Below are positions 35,807 to 45,261 of a stretch of 51,012 bases of DNA, one piece after another. A program made the translations under genes and the position numbers. Origin of the DNA: Amphimedon queenslandica (lineage: Eukaryota; Porifera; Demospongiae; Haplosclerida; Niphatidae); contig NW_003546620.1 of NCBI RefSeq assembly GCF_000090795.2, positions 48,976 through 99,987 on the forward strand, in the 5' to 3' direction. Each line of letters opens with the position of its first letter. The first letter of the stretch is position 1. The notes beneath the pieces were generated by a model, which saw only the letters and a list, made by a program, of their open reading frames with translations, was not told where the DNA came from and made no database searches.

Positions 35807-36120
35807 ATTAAATACAGCAAGTTTGTAAATACACTATGAAGAGAAGGTTGTAACATGGCTTGTTACTTATCTATGGAGTACCTCAATAAATGGGTAAAAG
35901 GTATCACACGACTCATGGGTTCCAACATTTAACCACCAGCATTAGTCAAAGCGCCAGATCTATTGGATTAGTTGATGATATATGCTGTGCTTTTGAACAA
36001 GAGACAGCAGCTGTAAATGATACACGTAAACATAGCAAACCATCATCAAGTAAAGCTTATTACAAACGTATAGTGAACTAGCTCATCAAAAGCAAAGCAT
36101 TCACTTCAATTAGTAAAAGA
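35807..36120 (+). pseudogene. DUF6589-type transposase, 3' piece of the older element
   Basis: The gene continues from 21635. It reads YSKFVNT, then REGCNMACYLSMEYLNKWVK and GITRLMGSNI, matching WSRTINT, NIPMDLHMEHLNRVVK and DAMRTLSSNI of the intact relative. After a frame change, AFEQETAAVNDTRKHSKP and LIKSKAFTSISKRKS match the relative's C-terminal tail (NFDKCSDV...ADIFSDNRRQHSHF). It ends about 120 bp before the end of the minus-strand RecQ piece, so the two genes converge as in the intact element. At least two stops are present. Confidence 0.8.
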
Positions 36121-36239
36121 AAAAGTGCAATACCTTGAGACCTCTGTTTGGTAGATTCATTTAATAAGAAGAGATATGTGAATTGTTAACTGAAAGAAAA
36201 ATTCCATGAGTTACTTTCAAACAATATGATGCATGTATA

Positions 36240-37014
36240 AAGGAAACTAATAACTATGATCATTTCGTACACTTACTGCAATCACACTGCTTGGCACAGA
36301 CATTACAACATTAATAACCAGCAACTTCATACATTGAAGAAGACATAAAGTTAGTACATAATACTTTTCTCCGACAATCATGATTCTTTAAAGCATATTC
36401 TTTAACTTCAGATTCTACAAACTTTCCTGCTTTGCTATATAACCAGCATGCACTATATCCTTTACCACCACATCCAGCTCTGCCTTTCTCTTGGACATAC
36501 TCTTCTAGAGTACATGGTGGTCTCCAGTGTATCATTTAACGTATATCTGGGCAATCTATACTCATCCCAAAGTTATAGTACCTAAAACTACATGTAACCC
36601 ACCTGCCACATTACAAAATGAATTTAGCATTGTTTCCTTCATTGACACTGTTGATGCACGTGTGTATACACCACGACATGGAAATTAGAATCATCAGGAT
36701 AGCTGAAAGAAGATTAAAATAAATTCCTAGTTGCTTTCTTAAGGACATATGTGGTGCAGAACAATTTTAATAACTGATACAAAATATTATCATTTTATGG
36801 TACATCTTGCCCAGTTTCTTAAGTCCATGAGATAATTCGTAATAAAATTCTTGTACAGAAGGTAGTGGTTTTACAAAATAAATGATATTTGGGTGCTGAG
36901 GGGAACATGCAATTAATTTTTGGTTGATTAGAGATAATCATTTACAAACAGTTATGAAAGTAGCTTGTGAGGCAGTAGCAGGGAGAGCCAATACCTTAAC
37001 ATGAGATGGTCAAA
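36240..37014 (-). pseudogene. RecQ-type helicase, C-terminal piece of the older element
   Basis: Reading down the minus strand from 37014: SHVKVLALPATASQATF (motif III), then HPNIIYFVKPLPSVQEFYYE and LKKLGKMY (start of the second RecA-like domain). Around 36650-36560 comes STVSMKETMLNSFCN with GTITLGMSIDCPDIR (motif V). At 36535-36311 there is MIHWRPPCTLEEYVQEKGRA and GCGGKG (motif VI), then NHDCRRKVL. The Cys cluster CCNVCAKQCDCSKC is at 36300-36255. In-frame stops interrupt it. Motif order and tail match the intact relative at 15644-17000. The 5' side is cut by the pogo-like element at 37017. Confidence 0.85.
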
Positions 37015-37759
37015 TATCGGACCCCGCCAATTTTTGGATGGCTCCTGCTAGCTCTGCACAAAGCAATCGCAATCCCTGATGTATCAAACTAAGCATTACT
37101 GTTAGCTTGGTAATAGGTTTCTGCAAAAAGAAAACAATGTGACTTTTGCGTGAAATTTTACTAAAAATAATGTACCTGTCCAATATTACGGAATGTTGGA
37201 CAAAATCATAATTCCGTACTGTGCATTTTTTACTACAATAAGTCAACACAACTGTTACTTTTCGCCATCTGGGTAAACTCTCATTATTGTAGTATAACTA
37301 TGTGCAGTATCAAATGAAATAAATAAGATTAAGAGTCACTGTGTAATGAAATAAAGGAACACCTTGAGACCTGCTCCGTCAAACACGCCCCAAATTTACA
37401 AAATTTTTTGTCTTCATTAAATATTATTACTATTATTGATATTGTTGTTGTGGCTATGATTATTGCTATTGTTATCATTTTATTTGTTAAGGTAACAAAC
37501 TATAATTGTAAATGAAATAACAAATGGGAAAAGATGACAAACATTAATTTTCAGAATCACTGCATACAGAAATGTATCTTGGCTGCACAAAAACTTTGCT
37601 TGTAACTTGCCGGCACATACAAGAAACCATAGTGAACATTGAAATCACTGAACCCAATTCCGAGCTGATTTGTGTGAACACATCTTCACTTTTCATATAG
37701 ATTCTAGATTATAAAAATACATTTTAAAAAATAAATTGTCATCTATGAGTACATTGCTC

Positions 37760-39235
37760 TTTTGTTTTGCACTACTTTCCTTCTTCTCAATCACTTTCTT
37801 TTGCTGAGCTTTTTCATACATCTGCTTTTCCCTTTCCTCCCTTTTGAATCTCTTCTTGTCTCTTCATCTGCTTTAGCTGCCTTCCTTCTTTCTTCTTTTC
37901 CTTTTTCTCCAACTTTTCTTGCTTCATTCTCTCCCTTTCATTTATTGATTTTAGATTTTTTACACTCGTGAAAAATTTGCAGACTTCTTTTTGTAAAGAG
38001 TCTCAAGTCTTAACTCAGGTAGCTTTGGTAAGAACTTGTTAATGACTGAGTGCAATTTCAAGGTCTTTCCCAATACAAGATTATCTAGTATATCTGCTTG
38101 AACTCTGACTTCTTCACATCTCATCTTCAATGATAAATTATAATGCAGGTCTCATTAAATGTCATACCCTTCCTGTAGCCGCCTGATGTACCTAGTATCC
38201 TCTTCCTTAGCAAATGATCCAAAAATGAGAGATCACAATCATCAGAATCTGGTGGGCCATCCCCTTGTACATCCAGATCAGGTTGATTATCATCATTAGT
38301 CAATGACTTAGACTTGTGGAAGCGATTAGGTGTATAAAATGGTATAAATGCTAACCCAGTTTTCTCAGAAATGGACTCCACATCAGGATCAAGTGGTGAT
38401 GCATGATTCTCAAAATGTATAGCACTACGATTTAGTGGATACATCCCAGTATAACGAAAGGATGATAATATATTAGGAATGATCATTGCTTTGTATCATA
38501 CTTTGCTAAAGACACCAATGAAGTTATACTATGTCACCACCTTTCGTGGATTCTTACTCATAAATTTTTGATATTTCTCATTCCAGTGACTCATTAGGCA
38601 TCAAAAGACACCTTTATCCAATGGCTGCATCACAGGAGTCGTATTTGGTCAAAGTCAAAAAATTATGACTCTCATTGGCAGTAACTCGTACAAAATTTGG
38701 ATTATAATGCATAGAATGGCTGTCAATTAATAACAGTAGTGGCCTAGAAGCAGGATCATGTACCAAATAAACCAGTTCAGGAAAATCTCTGAATTTATAC
38801 AGCCTGTATCCGACAAACAATATATTGTAGCAAGCACTTCATTGATTGTGAGTAGTGGGTTAAGAGATTTTCTGACAAAGATAACAAGTGGACGTATTGC
38901 ATACCCTGCTGCATTGATGCATGCCTGAACTGTCATTTGCTTTTAATTGCAAGATGTAAAGGTACGTTGATGCTTTTGCCCCTTTATTCCTACAACAAAC
39001 GACAGGGAATGCTCGAGACGCAGACCACTCTCATCAAAATTGAAGATTTGTGCAGGTGAATCAATTAAATTATTGTCTAGCAGGGTCTTCTCTAATAGGT
39101 CAAAATAGTGGTAGATTATTCTAGGATCAGATGTCACTGAGCGTGTATATGAAAGCTTCTCCACTGGTCGTAAGGTCAATACTGGGTGCTTTTGCTAAAG
39201 CTTTCCCACTAATCATTAGACACATGAGTAGGGTT
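37760..39235 (-). pseudogene. Pogo/Tigger-like transposase, DDE catalytic part and C-terminus
   Basis: On the minus strand from about 39235: NPTHVSND, then after a frameshift LTLRPVEKLSYTRSVTSDPR and a first catalytic Asp in IFNFDESGL. Next come NAAGYAIRPLVIFV and GCINSEIFLNWFIW. The second Asp is in LLLIDSHSMHYNP. After a frame change TPVMQPLDKGVF gives the third acidic position, and NILSSFRYTGMYPLNRSAI follows. A Lys/Glu-rich tail (INERERMKQEKLEKKEKKK) is at about 37970-37900. The order matches the DDE superfamily domain of pogo-class transposases. Multiple frameshifts make it inactive. The missing start lies beyond the piggyBac insertion, upstream on this strand at higher coordinates. Confidence 0.85.
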
Positions 39236-39459
39236 ACCTTTTGATCTTAACCCTTTAATTACAAGTAACATATTTTTAGGTAAAACATTAATTAGTTCAT
39301 TGTACGATATACGTAATTAGGGAGGCAGTCCTTCATCATTGCAGCGGGTAGATAGGTGTTTTTCTTAAGATAAAGGAAAATTATTTAGTGACACTAAGGC
39401 TCATAAAAGCTTTTGTGTAAAGGAGGTGCTGGAAAGGTCTCTAATGACACATATTACTA

Positions 39460-42260
39460 CATATTTAATGGATCTGATGATGAGCTATGGCTTGAAGATA
39501 CTTCAGATGATGAGTAAGTTATCATCAATTTCTTGTTACTCTACTTTTTGCACAGTCATTTTACTGAAAAAGTCAATTTAGAGAGTGAAATTGAAGAAGT
39601 TATTGCAGATTTACAGGAAAGAAATGAATTACATTTTTTCAGCTACTATAAAGCCATGTGTGATAGTACTACTACTGTTTGTTTCAAAAATAACAAAGAT
39701 AGTGGTTCAGAAAACCTGCTATGGACAATGACTGTGTCAATATCAGTGTAATTCTATAAAGGCACATGTAAGTAAAACAAGTGACAGTCTTTCACATTTT
39801 GTGTAAACACAGCGGGACTATGGAACTAACAGAAAATAAATTTATACAAGATACATGTAGGCAAGAGGAGCACATAGAAGAGAAAATGGTACATGATTGA
39901 GGAAGGTATATAACTTTGCAATTACATAAAAAATTATAAAAACATTATAGTACTGAGTGGTCTTAGAGTGACTTGTTAGAGCCAGTGAGTTATGAAAACT
40001 TCAAAGAAGAAGTAGGACCTACTGCAGCCTTACCTGCAACACCGCTAGAATTTTTTTTCTCTTCTGCAACTCCACAATCATGGAACTCTTGGTTGCTGAA
40101 ACAAAGCGTTATACATTGCTGTGCCTAGGTGAAGAAAGGTGTGAGTCATGGGATTCTGTAACTGAAGAAGACATCTTTGCCTATTTTGGTGTGATGATAG
40201 TCATGGGGTTGATCAAGCTACCATCTATAGCTGATTACTGACCTACTGATCCCTATTTCACTGCAGCATTATAGCCGACAGGGATAGGTTCTTCCAAATA
40301 CACTGTTTTCTTCACTTTGTTCATGACAGATCCCTTCCAACACCTTATGATCCTAGTTATGACCGTCTTTGTAAAGTGCGTAAATTCATCTCTCTCATTG
40401 AAGACCACTTTGTTTCACTCTATCATCCTCACTGTCAATGTGCTGCCGAAGAGGTTTCCCACCTGAATTTGTTCCACTTCTGAAACGAAGACTTCCTGAA
40501 AGAGGTGACAGTATCACTGTTCAAAGTTGAAGGAATCCACAGCTTACTGTATCTGTGTGGCAAGACACTAAACCAGTAACTGTTTCCTCAAAATCTTGTC
40601 AAACTGTACCACTTGATTCCGTATCATGCAAACTGAGAACTGGACAACATTCTGTTTTCAAGTGTCCAGAAGCCTTCACAATACAGCCACTACATGAGAG
40701 GTGTTAATTGCAACGACCGCTTCAACTATACCATTATGTCCACCTGAAGTCCCAAAAGTACTACAAATACATCTTCTTTAACTTTTAACTTTCACTTTAA
40801 ATAACTTTACTGTATACAAATGTATACAGATGGACAGCCAGCTTCCTGAGCTGACCGCCAAACAAAAAAAAGATTAAACAGATAGAGAGAGAGAGAAAAA
40901 AAAGAGAAAATAACAATAGTAAATAAGGAAATAATAAAAATAAAATGAAATAACTACTAACATAAACAAATCAGGAATACATAGAGTTTACAGGAAGATT
41001 GGCACAAGAAAAGCAAGGACATACATAGTGAGAAGAACAAACATTATTAGGGTCAAAATGAACAATAAAGTGATTCCAAAAAGTTTTCTTTACGTGTAAT
41101 TTAATAGTTTCTTTAAATAGAGAGATTTTTACAGGTGGAAGAGAATTCCATAAACGAGGGAAGAGGGTGAAAAAAGTGTGATGTGAGGAGTGATGAGAAG
41201 TAAAATTAAAAGATAACTTGTGAAATGTAGATGATCGAGTAGAGGTAGACGAAAAAGAGAAATAATTTGAAGCATTAAAGTTAGAAGGTGAATCAGAGAA
41301 GTGAAAATTATTTAGAAAAAAGGAAATATCAGCTAGTTCAAATGTCATCATGAGGGGTAACATATTTAATTTAATGAGTCTAGTTTTGTAATCAGAATGG
41401 TAATCGTTTAAAATGAACTTAGTAGCTCGACGTTGTATTCTTTCTAGAAATAAAATGTCCTTTAAAAAATGAGGACGCCAGACAGTAGAAGCATATGTTA
41501 GCTTTGATCTAATTAAAGATGTATATAGCAACTTCCTAGTAGGTATATCAACAGCAGAACTAAAAGTTCTCCGTAGAAGACCTAGTGTTTTATATGCTGT
41601 AGCAGCTAACTGCTTGTAATGAGAAGACCATGACAGATCCTCCAAGAATAGAACCCCTAAATTCTTTTGGGACACAACTGTAGAGACAGGAGAGCAGTTT
41701 AAATAATAGGTAGGGGAAAGAAGAGAGGAAGTAGAAAAGAAATGTACGACTGAACATTTAGTTACATTAAATGGTAGACACCAAGTATTACTCCATTGTG
41801 ATAACTCATTTAGATCACGTTGAATCTGTACTGTGTCAGATGGAGAAGAGACAGACTTAAGACACTGAGTGTCATCTGCAAACATAAGCAGGCGAGAATA
41901 AATTTGCAATGAATGTAAATCATTAACATATATTATGAAGAGTAAAGGGCCTAATATACTCCCCTGAGGTACTCCTGATAAAACTCCTATATTTTATCAT
42001 CTGATGCCATTACCTATAGCAATATACAAAAGACTACAGGACAATGTTTGCCACAGCCTTACTTCAAGGTTACTGCTCTTGTAAGAAAAGGGGAAGAAAA
42101 CCTTCTTTGTCAAAGAAACCATCTCGTTTCGACCACATTCAACTAATAGGTAATGGCAAGCAACATCCGTGTCAGTAGTGTAAACTAATGTATGGCATAA
42201 GAAAAGACACAACCTGGCACTGTCAGGATTGCAAAACTTATGTCATAGAGGTGATGGTCA
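39460..42260 (+). pseudogene. piggyBac transposase, broken and split by a retrotransposon
   Basis: N-terminal acidic exon NGSDDELWLEDTSDDE with a GTAAGT donor is near 39460-39515. Core pieces are AETKRYTLLCLGEERCES and VTEEDIFAYFGVMIVMGLIK at 40085-40225. ADRDRFFQIHCFLHFVHD and YDRLCKVRKFISLIEDHF are at 40270-40410. SQKYYKYIFF at about 40745-40780 is the last segment before the retrotransposon. After it, from about 41990: KDYRTMFATALLQGYC, FDHIQLIGNGKQHPC and CKLMYGIRKDTTWHCQDCKT, the C-terminal Cys-rich finger, one Cys pair being interrupted by a stop. Frameshifts and stops abound. The family functions as a TTAA-specific cut-and-paste transposase. Confidence 0.85.
40971..41987 (-). pseudogene. 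Non-LTR retrotransposon reverse transcriptase, 3' part (5'-truncated)
   Basis: The frame is open on the minus strand from 41987 to the stop at 40971. It starts within the RT domain: GVLSGVPQGSILGPLLFIIY, then the catalytic FADDT box at about residue 35, and the RT thumb (TWCLPFNVTKCSVVHF, LGVLFLEDLSW). The C-terminal region has RRTFSSAVDIPTRKLLYTSL, IRSKLTYASTVWRP and ERIQRRATKFIL, typical of CR1/Jockey-like elements. No stop or frameshift was found, so the insertion is relatively young. The element's tail runs to about 40785, with an AAAGTTAAAAGTTAAAG short-repeat end rather than poly(A). A 5' truncation is the normal result of target-primed reverse transcription. Confidence 0.9.
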
Positions 42261-42667
42261 GAAGGACTGCTTCCTTCTTTGACACAAAAAGTACCTTTAG
42301 TGTCAATATACTGTTAGTGACAGCAGCATTTTACATTGTATCTGTTAGTGAGTAATTTATAGTGTGTGTGTATAGTGAAGTGTCTTATGCATGAGTGTAA
42401 AACAGAAGGAATAAAGTATTACAAACAAAATCTTACCGTTTCTCCACAATTATATATACCTTCTGTAGACAGAAAAAACTTACCAGTTCTTTAGATTACT
42501 TTACTTGAGACAGTAATAACGTTTACTTGTGTCAAAAATACCATGACAGTTGACCCATGAATAATAATAAGTACTCATTTAGTGGCTCCTTTGCTAAAAG
42601 ACAGGTCTTTCATGGCTCAAAAGGGTCATAAATGCATAGCAATGGCATTAGCAACTGATAGTATTAG

Positions 42668-43096
42668 CTATGTTTTGTCATGTAGCTTTTTCTTTATGGC
42701 TTTAACCTTCTTGACATCTTCACACAATAGTATATAGAACTTCATGAAGAAGTATGTACCGTATTCTTTTATTTTACGTAGTGGAAACATCATGAAAAGC
42801 AATGCTAATGTTGTCTTAGCACACTTACCTAATTTTGGTTGTCCCTTCGTCATAAAATCGTTCAAACTGTTAGAAAGGGATATAACAAATCCCTTCCAAC
42901 AAATTAAACGTAATGTATTGCAAACTAGAAAGATTTTACTGGCTAAAGCAACTCTACTGCTTTGCTCAAAAAAAGCTTGGTGGGTTGAGTTAATTTGCTT
43001 ACCAACCAGCATTGCAATGATGGCATCCATGTAGTTCACCAGCATTGCAATGATGGCATCCATGTAGTTCTTTGAGAGGTGGTACTTTTTACTCAT
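42668..43096 (-). CDS. Unidentified 142-codon open frame with internal duplication
   Basis: It lies in the pogo-like element between the piggyBac right end and the DNA-binding part. NYMDAIIAMLV is encoded twice because of the 33-bp tandem duplication at 43005-43070. The opposite strand is also open for 96 codons. Either strand could be coding or neither. No family is recognised. It may be the linker region of the pogo-like gene or another nested insert. Confidence 0.25.
   Translation of the reverse strand: MSKKYHLSKNYMDAIIAMLVNYMDAIIAMLVGKQINSTHQAFFEQSSRVALASKIFLVCNTLRLICWKGFVISLSNSLNDFMTKGQPKLGKCAKTTLALLFMMFPLRKIKEYGTYFFMKFYILLCEDVKKVKAIKKKLHDKT
43005..43070. repeat. Perfect 33-bp tandem duplication
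   Basis: ACCAGCATTGCAATGATGGC plus the next 13 bases to GTAGTTC occurs twice without a mismatch, so it is recent. Confidence 0.95.
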
Positions 43097-43363
43097 GTAG
43101 CGTCTTTCCTATGGACCAGATCGTCCATATATCAATAGATAGGATCCCATTGGTGTTCTAGAATACCTTGATTGTTACATTTATGCTTTGCCATGATTAA
43201 AACAATGCAGTATTTCTTACTGCTTGATGCTCATTAGCTTGCAGCCGCTTGTTTCACAAGGAACTTATGCAATAGAAGGACAAATATCCCAATAAGGTTG
43301 GGAATGAGTTTAATGTCTCTTACTGCAAAATTGTAAGAGATACAAGTTGCTAAACATTAGCCA

Positions 43364-43771
43364 CTAAACTTGACTTTTTTGCAAATTAATTTCGCATAGG
43401 GATGTTACTGCTACAATTAACATCCTTTCTTTCTTTGTCTTAGCAAATCCAGTCGTTGCACATTGAAAAATAAATTTACCCAATTCCTCCTCTTCCTTAT
43501 TGTTAAGATACAGAGAAAGCCCACTGAGTGTATCAAATTTTACTTGGCCTGTCACTCAATCACATAATGTAGACCTTGGCAGATAATACATCTCAGCAGC
43601 ACATCTGACTGATAAGCGCCCATCATTGACTTCTTCATATGCTAGCCAAAGTCTGTCTGCTGTATATGCTTCTTTGTAAACCTGTGGTCTCTCGGTAGAG
43701 TCAGACTTGGATCATTGTACTAATGTAGATGTGGCCCGTGTGGAACAAAAGATACGGTCTGCTACAGCCAT
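43364..43771 (-). pseudogene. Pogo/Tigger-like transposase, N-terminal DNA-binding part
   Basis: The probable start is the ATG at 43771 (MAVADRIFCSTRATST). A stop follows, then YTADRLWLAYEEVNDGRLSV and RCAAEMYYLPRSTL, a psq-type helix-turn-helix. After another stop comes LYLNNKEEEELGKFIFQC and TGFAKTKKERM, the start of the CENP-B-type DNA-binding region. It pairs with the DDE part at 37760-39235 to make one transposase gene, split by the piggyBac element. Confidence 0.75.
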
Positions 43772-44450
43772 CAATCTGAAAGAAAGATATTATTGTATCA
43801 TTCTAATTGGTTGTTGATACTTGTGTCATGCAAATTAGAGTTTCAAACACACATTAAAGGCGACACGCCCACACTTTAGCTACCAAGTAACTAGAAACAA
43901 GCTATACAACTGAATAATGCTGCAGTAAACTGAGTACAATGTAAATGCTACACACAAACTTAACTAGTATCTCGAAATACAGCAGTTTAAAGCCATAAGG
44001 ACACATGTTTACACTGAGTGACTTGTGAGTACTCAGCAAACAAACAGCACGAGGATCTACGATAGCTAAATATTTAATTGCTATAGCCCCACCCATGACT
44101 GACGAAACATATCTCAAGGTGTTTTTTATTTCATTATACAAAGACTCTTAATGACATCCATTTCTCTTGATACTGCGCACTACAATGACCAAAGTTTACC
44201 TAGGTGGTGTTAAGTAACAGTTGAGTTTACTTATTGTAGCAAAAAATGCACTGTATTGAATTCAATGATTTTGTCTGACATTTCATAATATCAGACAGGT
44301 CATTATTGTTAGTATAATTTCATGCAAGAGTCACATTGCTTTCTTGTTCAAGAAACCTATTTCAAAGCTAAAAGTAATGCTTAGTTTGGTACATAGCGAG
44401 TACACTTTTGCAGTGCTAGCAAGTGCCATTTAAAAATAGGTGGGGTCCCA

Positions 44451-44726
44451 TGTTAACTCTACAACTATGCTACCCTGGTGTTCTATGATTTTGTTTAATT
44501 TGGCTCGTATAACATTAAAAACCTTACTTTTTAGGGTGTCAAAGACTTGTAGTAACATGGCATAAATTAAGGACTTTCCGTAGCCTGTGGGCAGGGAAAC
44601 AAGAACATCCTTTCCTGACATAAAAGCAAGGATAGCTTCTAGCTGTTTGTCCTTTAGAGAAACTCGTAAAGTCTTGCACACAGTCTCCACAATAGCTTCC
44701 ATTGTGTCAAATAGAATTAATTGCAT
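44451..44726 (-). pseudogene. RecQ-type helicase, N-terminal piece of the older element
   Basis: The start MQLILFDTMEAIVETVCKTL at 44726 is followed by LKDKQLEAILAFMSGKDVLV and Walker A (LPTGYGKSLIYAML), then HQGSIVVEL at the insertion point. The pogo-like element begins there. The match to the intact relative (YRKLKAEQEMVITAFVEGKD, LPTGFGKSLCYYCL, SIVIVVSPL) is clear. The continuation beyond the pogo-like element starts only at motif III, so about 150 residues including motifs Ia and II are missing. The start codon is about 175 bp from the element's right end, as in the intact copy. Confidence 0.85.
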
Positions 44727-44901
44727 GAAGTGAGCTAATGAATAACAATTATCATTAAACTAAATGTAAAGAATGATGTTAGTTAGAGTCACGTGTTGTT
44801 TTGATGAAACACTACCCCACATATGGTAGTTCTTGAAGACTGCATAATGCTCAGTCCACCAAACCATTCCCCACAGGGTTGAATGTCTGGCCCTGAGACC
44901 A

Positions 44902-44910
44902 GAAAAAACC
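44902..44910. repeat. Right 9-bp target-site duplication of the 31-kb composite element
   Basis: GAAAAAACC; the partner at 13470-13478 is GAGAAAACC. Confidence 0.75.
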
Positions 44911-45103
44911 AGGCTATCTGCAGGATTTTCGTAACATTAGTTTTTGGTACTCACAGATAGAGAAAAAATTTCTTTCCAAAGATATCCCGTTTATGATAAT
45001 GCGGTAAAAAATTTTGAAGGGGTCACCATTTGTTCAAATTCTTTGACAAGCATTCATGTGATGTCATATTTTTTTAATATTAATTATTTATAATGGACTA
45101 GCT

Positions 45104-45245
45104 TCAAACCAGTGACAGTGGATTCAGTGACATTGGACCTCAAACCAGTGACAGTGGGGGTGATAGTTGGGTTCAAATCAGTGACAGTGGGCTTGGAGCC
45201 AGTTGCAGCAGGCTTTTCAAACCAGTGCCAGTGGGAGTGATATTT
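45104..45245. repeat. About 30-bp tandem repeat (CAAACCAGTGACAGTGGG)
   Basis: Five diverged copies have the core TCAAACCAGTGACAGTGG, spaced about 25-38 bp. It lies just upstream of the MULE-like pseudogene. Confidence 0.7.
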
Positions 45246-45261
45246 GGAAAGCTGATTAAAT

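Larger units (their letters stand above)
39251..42625 (+). mobile_element. piggyBac-like element inserted in the pogo-like gene
   Basis: TTAA at 39247-39250 precedes a CCCTTTAATTACAAG end. The right end is AAAGGG at 42620-42625, so both ends carry CCCTTT, but the right flank is TCAT rather than TTAA. The transposase is on +. After removal of the nested retrotransposon the element is about 2.2 kb, normal for the family. The left junction lies between two parts of the pogo-like reading frame, which fixes the order of insertion. The right boundary is tentative. Confidence 0.65.
37017..44450 (-). mobile_element. Pogo/Tigger-like element with about 360-bp inverted repeats, disrupted
   Basis: The left terminal repeat 37017-~37385 and right terminal repeat ~44092-44450 are mutually inverted. 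The outer end reads T(C/G)GGACCCC(G/A)CC. Shared internal blocks include GTAACAGTTG, CTTATTGTAG, AAAAATGCAC, AATTTCA(C/T)GCAA and, at the inner end, AATGAAATAAA..ACACCTTGAGA. The target dinucleotide TA is at 37015-37016. The matching right position is TG, probably mutated. Minus-strand transposase pieces lie at 43771-43364 (DNA-binding part) and 39235-37760 (DDE part). The gene is split by a piggyBac element at 39251-42625. Confidence 0.75.
13479..44901. mobile_element. AcademH-like transposon (older copy), expanded to 31.4 kb by nested insertions
   Basis: The left end (13479 on, TACTCTCAGGGCCAGACCCG) and the right end read on the minus strand from 44901 (TGGTCTCAGGGCCAGACATT) align over about 80 bp. 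Shared blocks include GGGAAGG/GGGAATG, TTCTGGTG/TTTGGTGG and AGCATCATGCAGT/AGCATTATGCAGT. Nine-bp target duplications flank them. The interior has a DUF6589-type gene on + (pieces at 13.7-15.46, 20.57-21.64 and 35.81-36.12 kb) and a RecQ-type gene on - (pieces at 44.73-44.45 and 37.01-36.24 kb). They converge tail to tail as in the intact relative at 15468-20555, but in mirrored orientation. Removing the three insertions leaves about 4.7 kb, a normal element size. The assignment to the AcademH-like lineage is from gene content and duplication length plus memory of the family. Confidence 0.8.

Noticed and set aside
37010-37249. Minus-strand frame ending LCAELAGAIQKLAGSDI as part of the RecQ gene
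   Set aside because: At first it resembled the region before motif III, but the same sequence is present inverted at 44.2-44.4 kb. It belongs to the pogo-like terminal repeat.
37311-44150. Short inverted repeat TTAAGAGTC...GACTCTTAA taken as the ends of the pogo-like element
   Set aside because: The similarity extends outward to 37017 and 44450, so these are internal to a longer repeat.
36240-44726. Two separate RecQ helicase genes at 36.3 and 44.6 kb
   Set aside because: They are complementary N- and C-terminal parts on the same strand in the right order, separated by one bounded insertion, so they are one broken gene.
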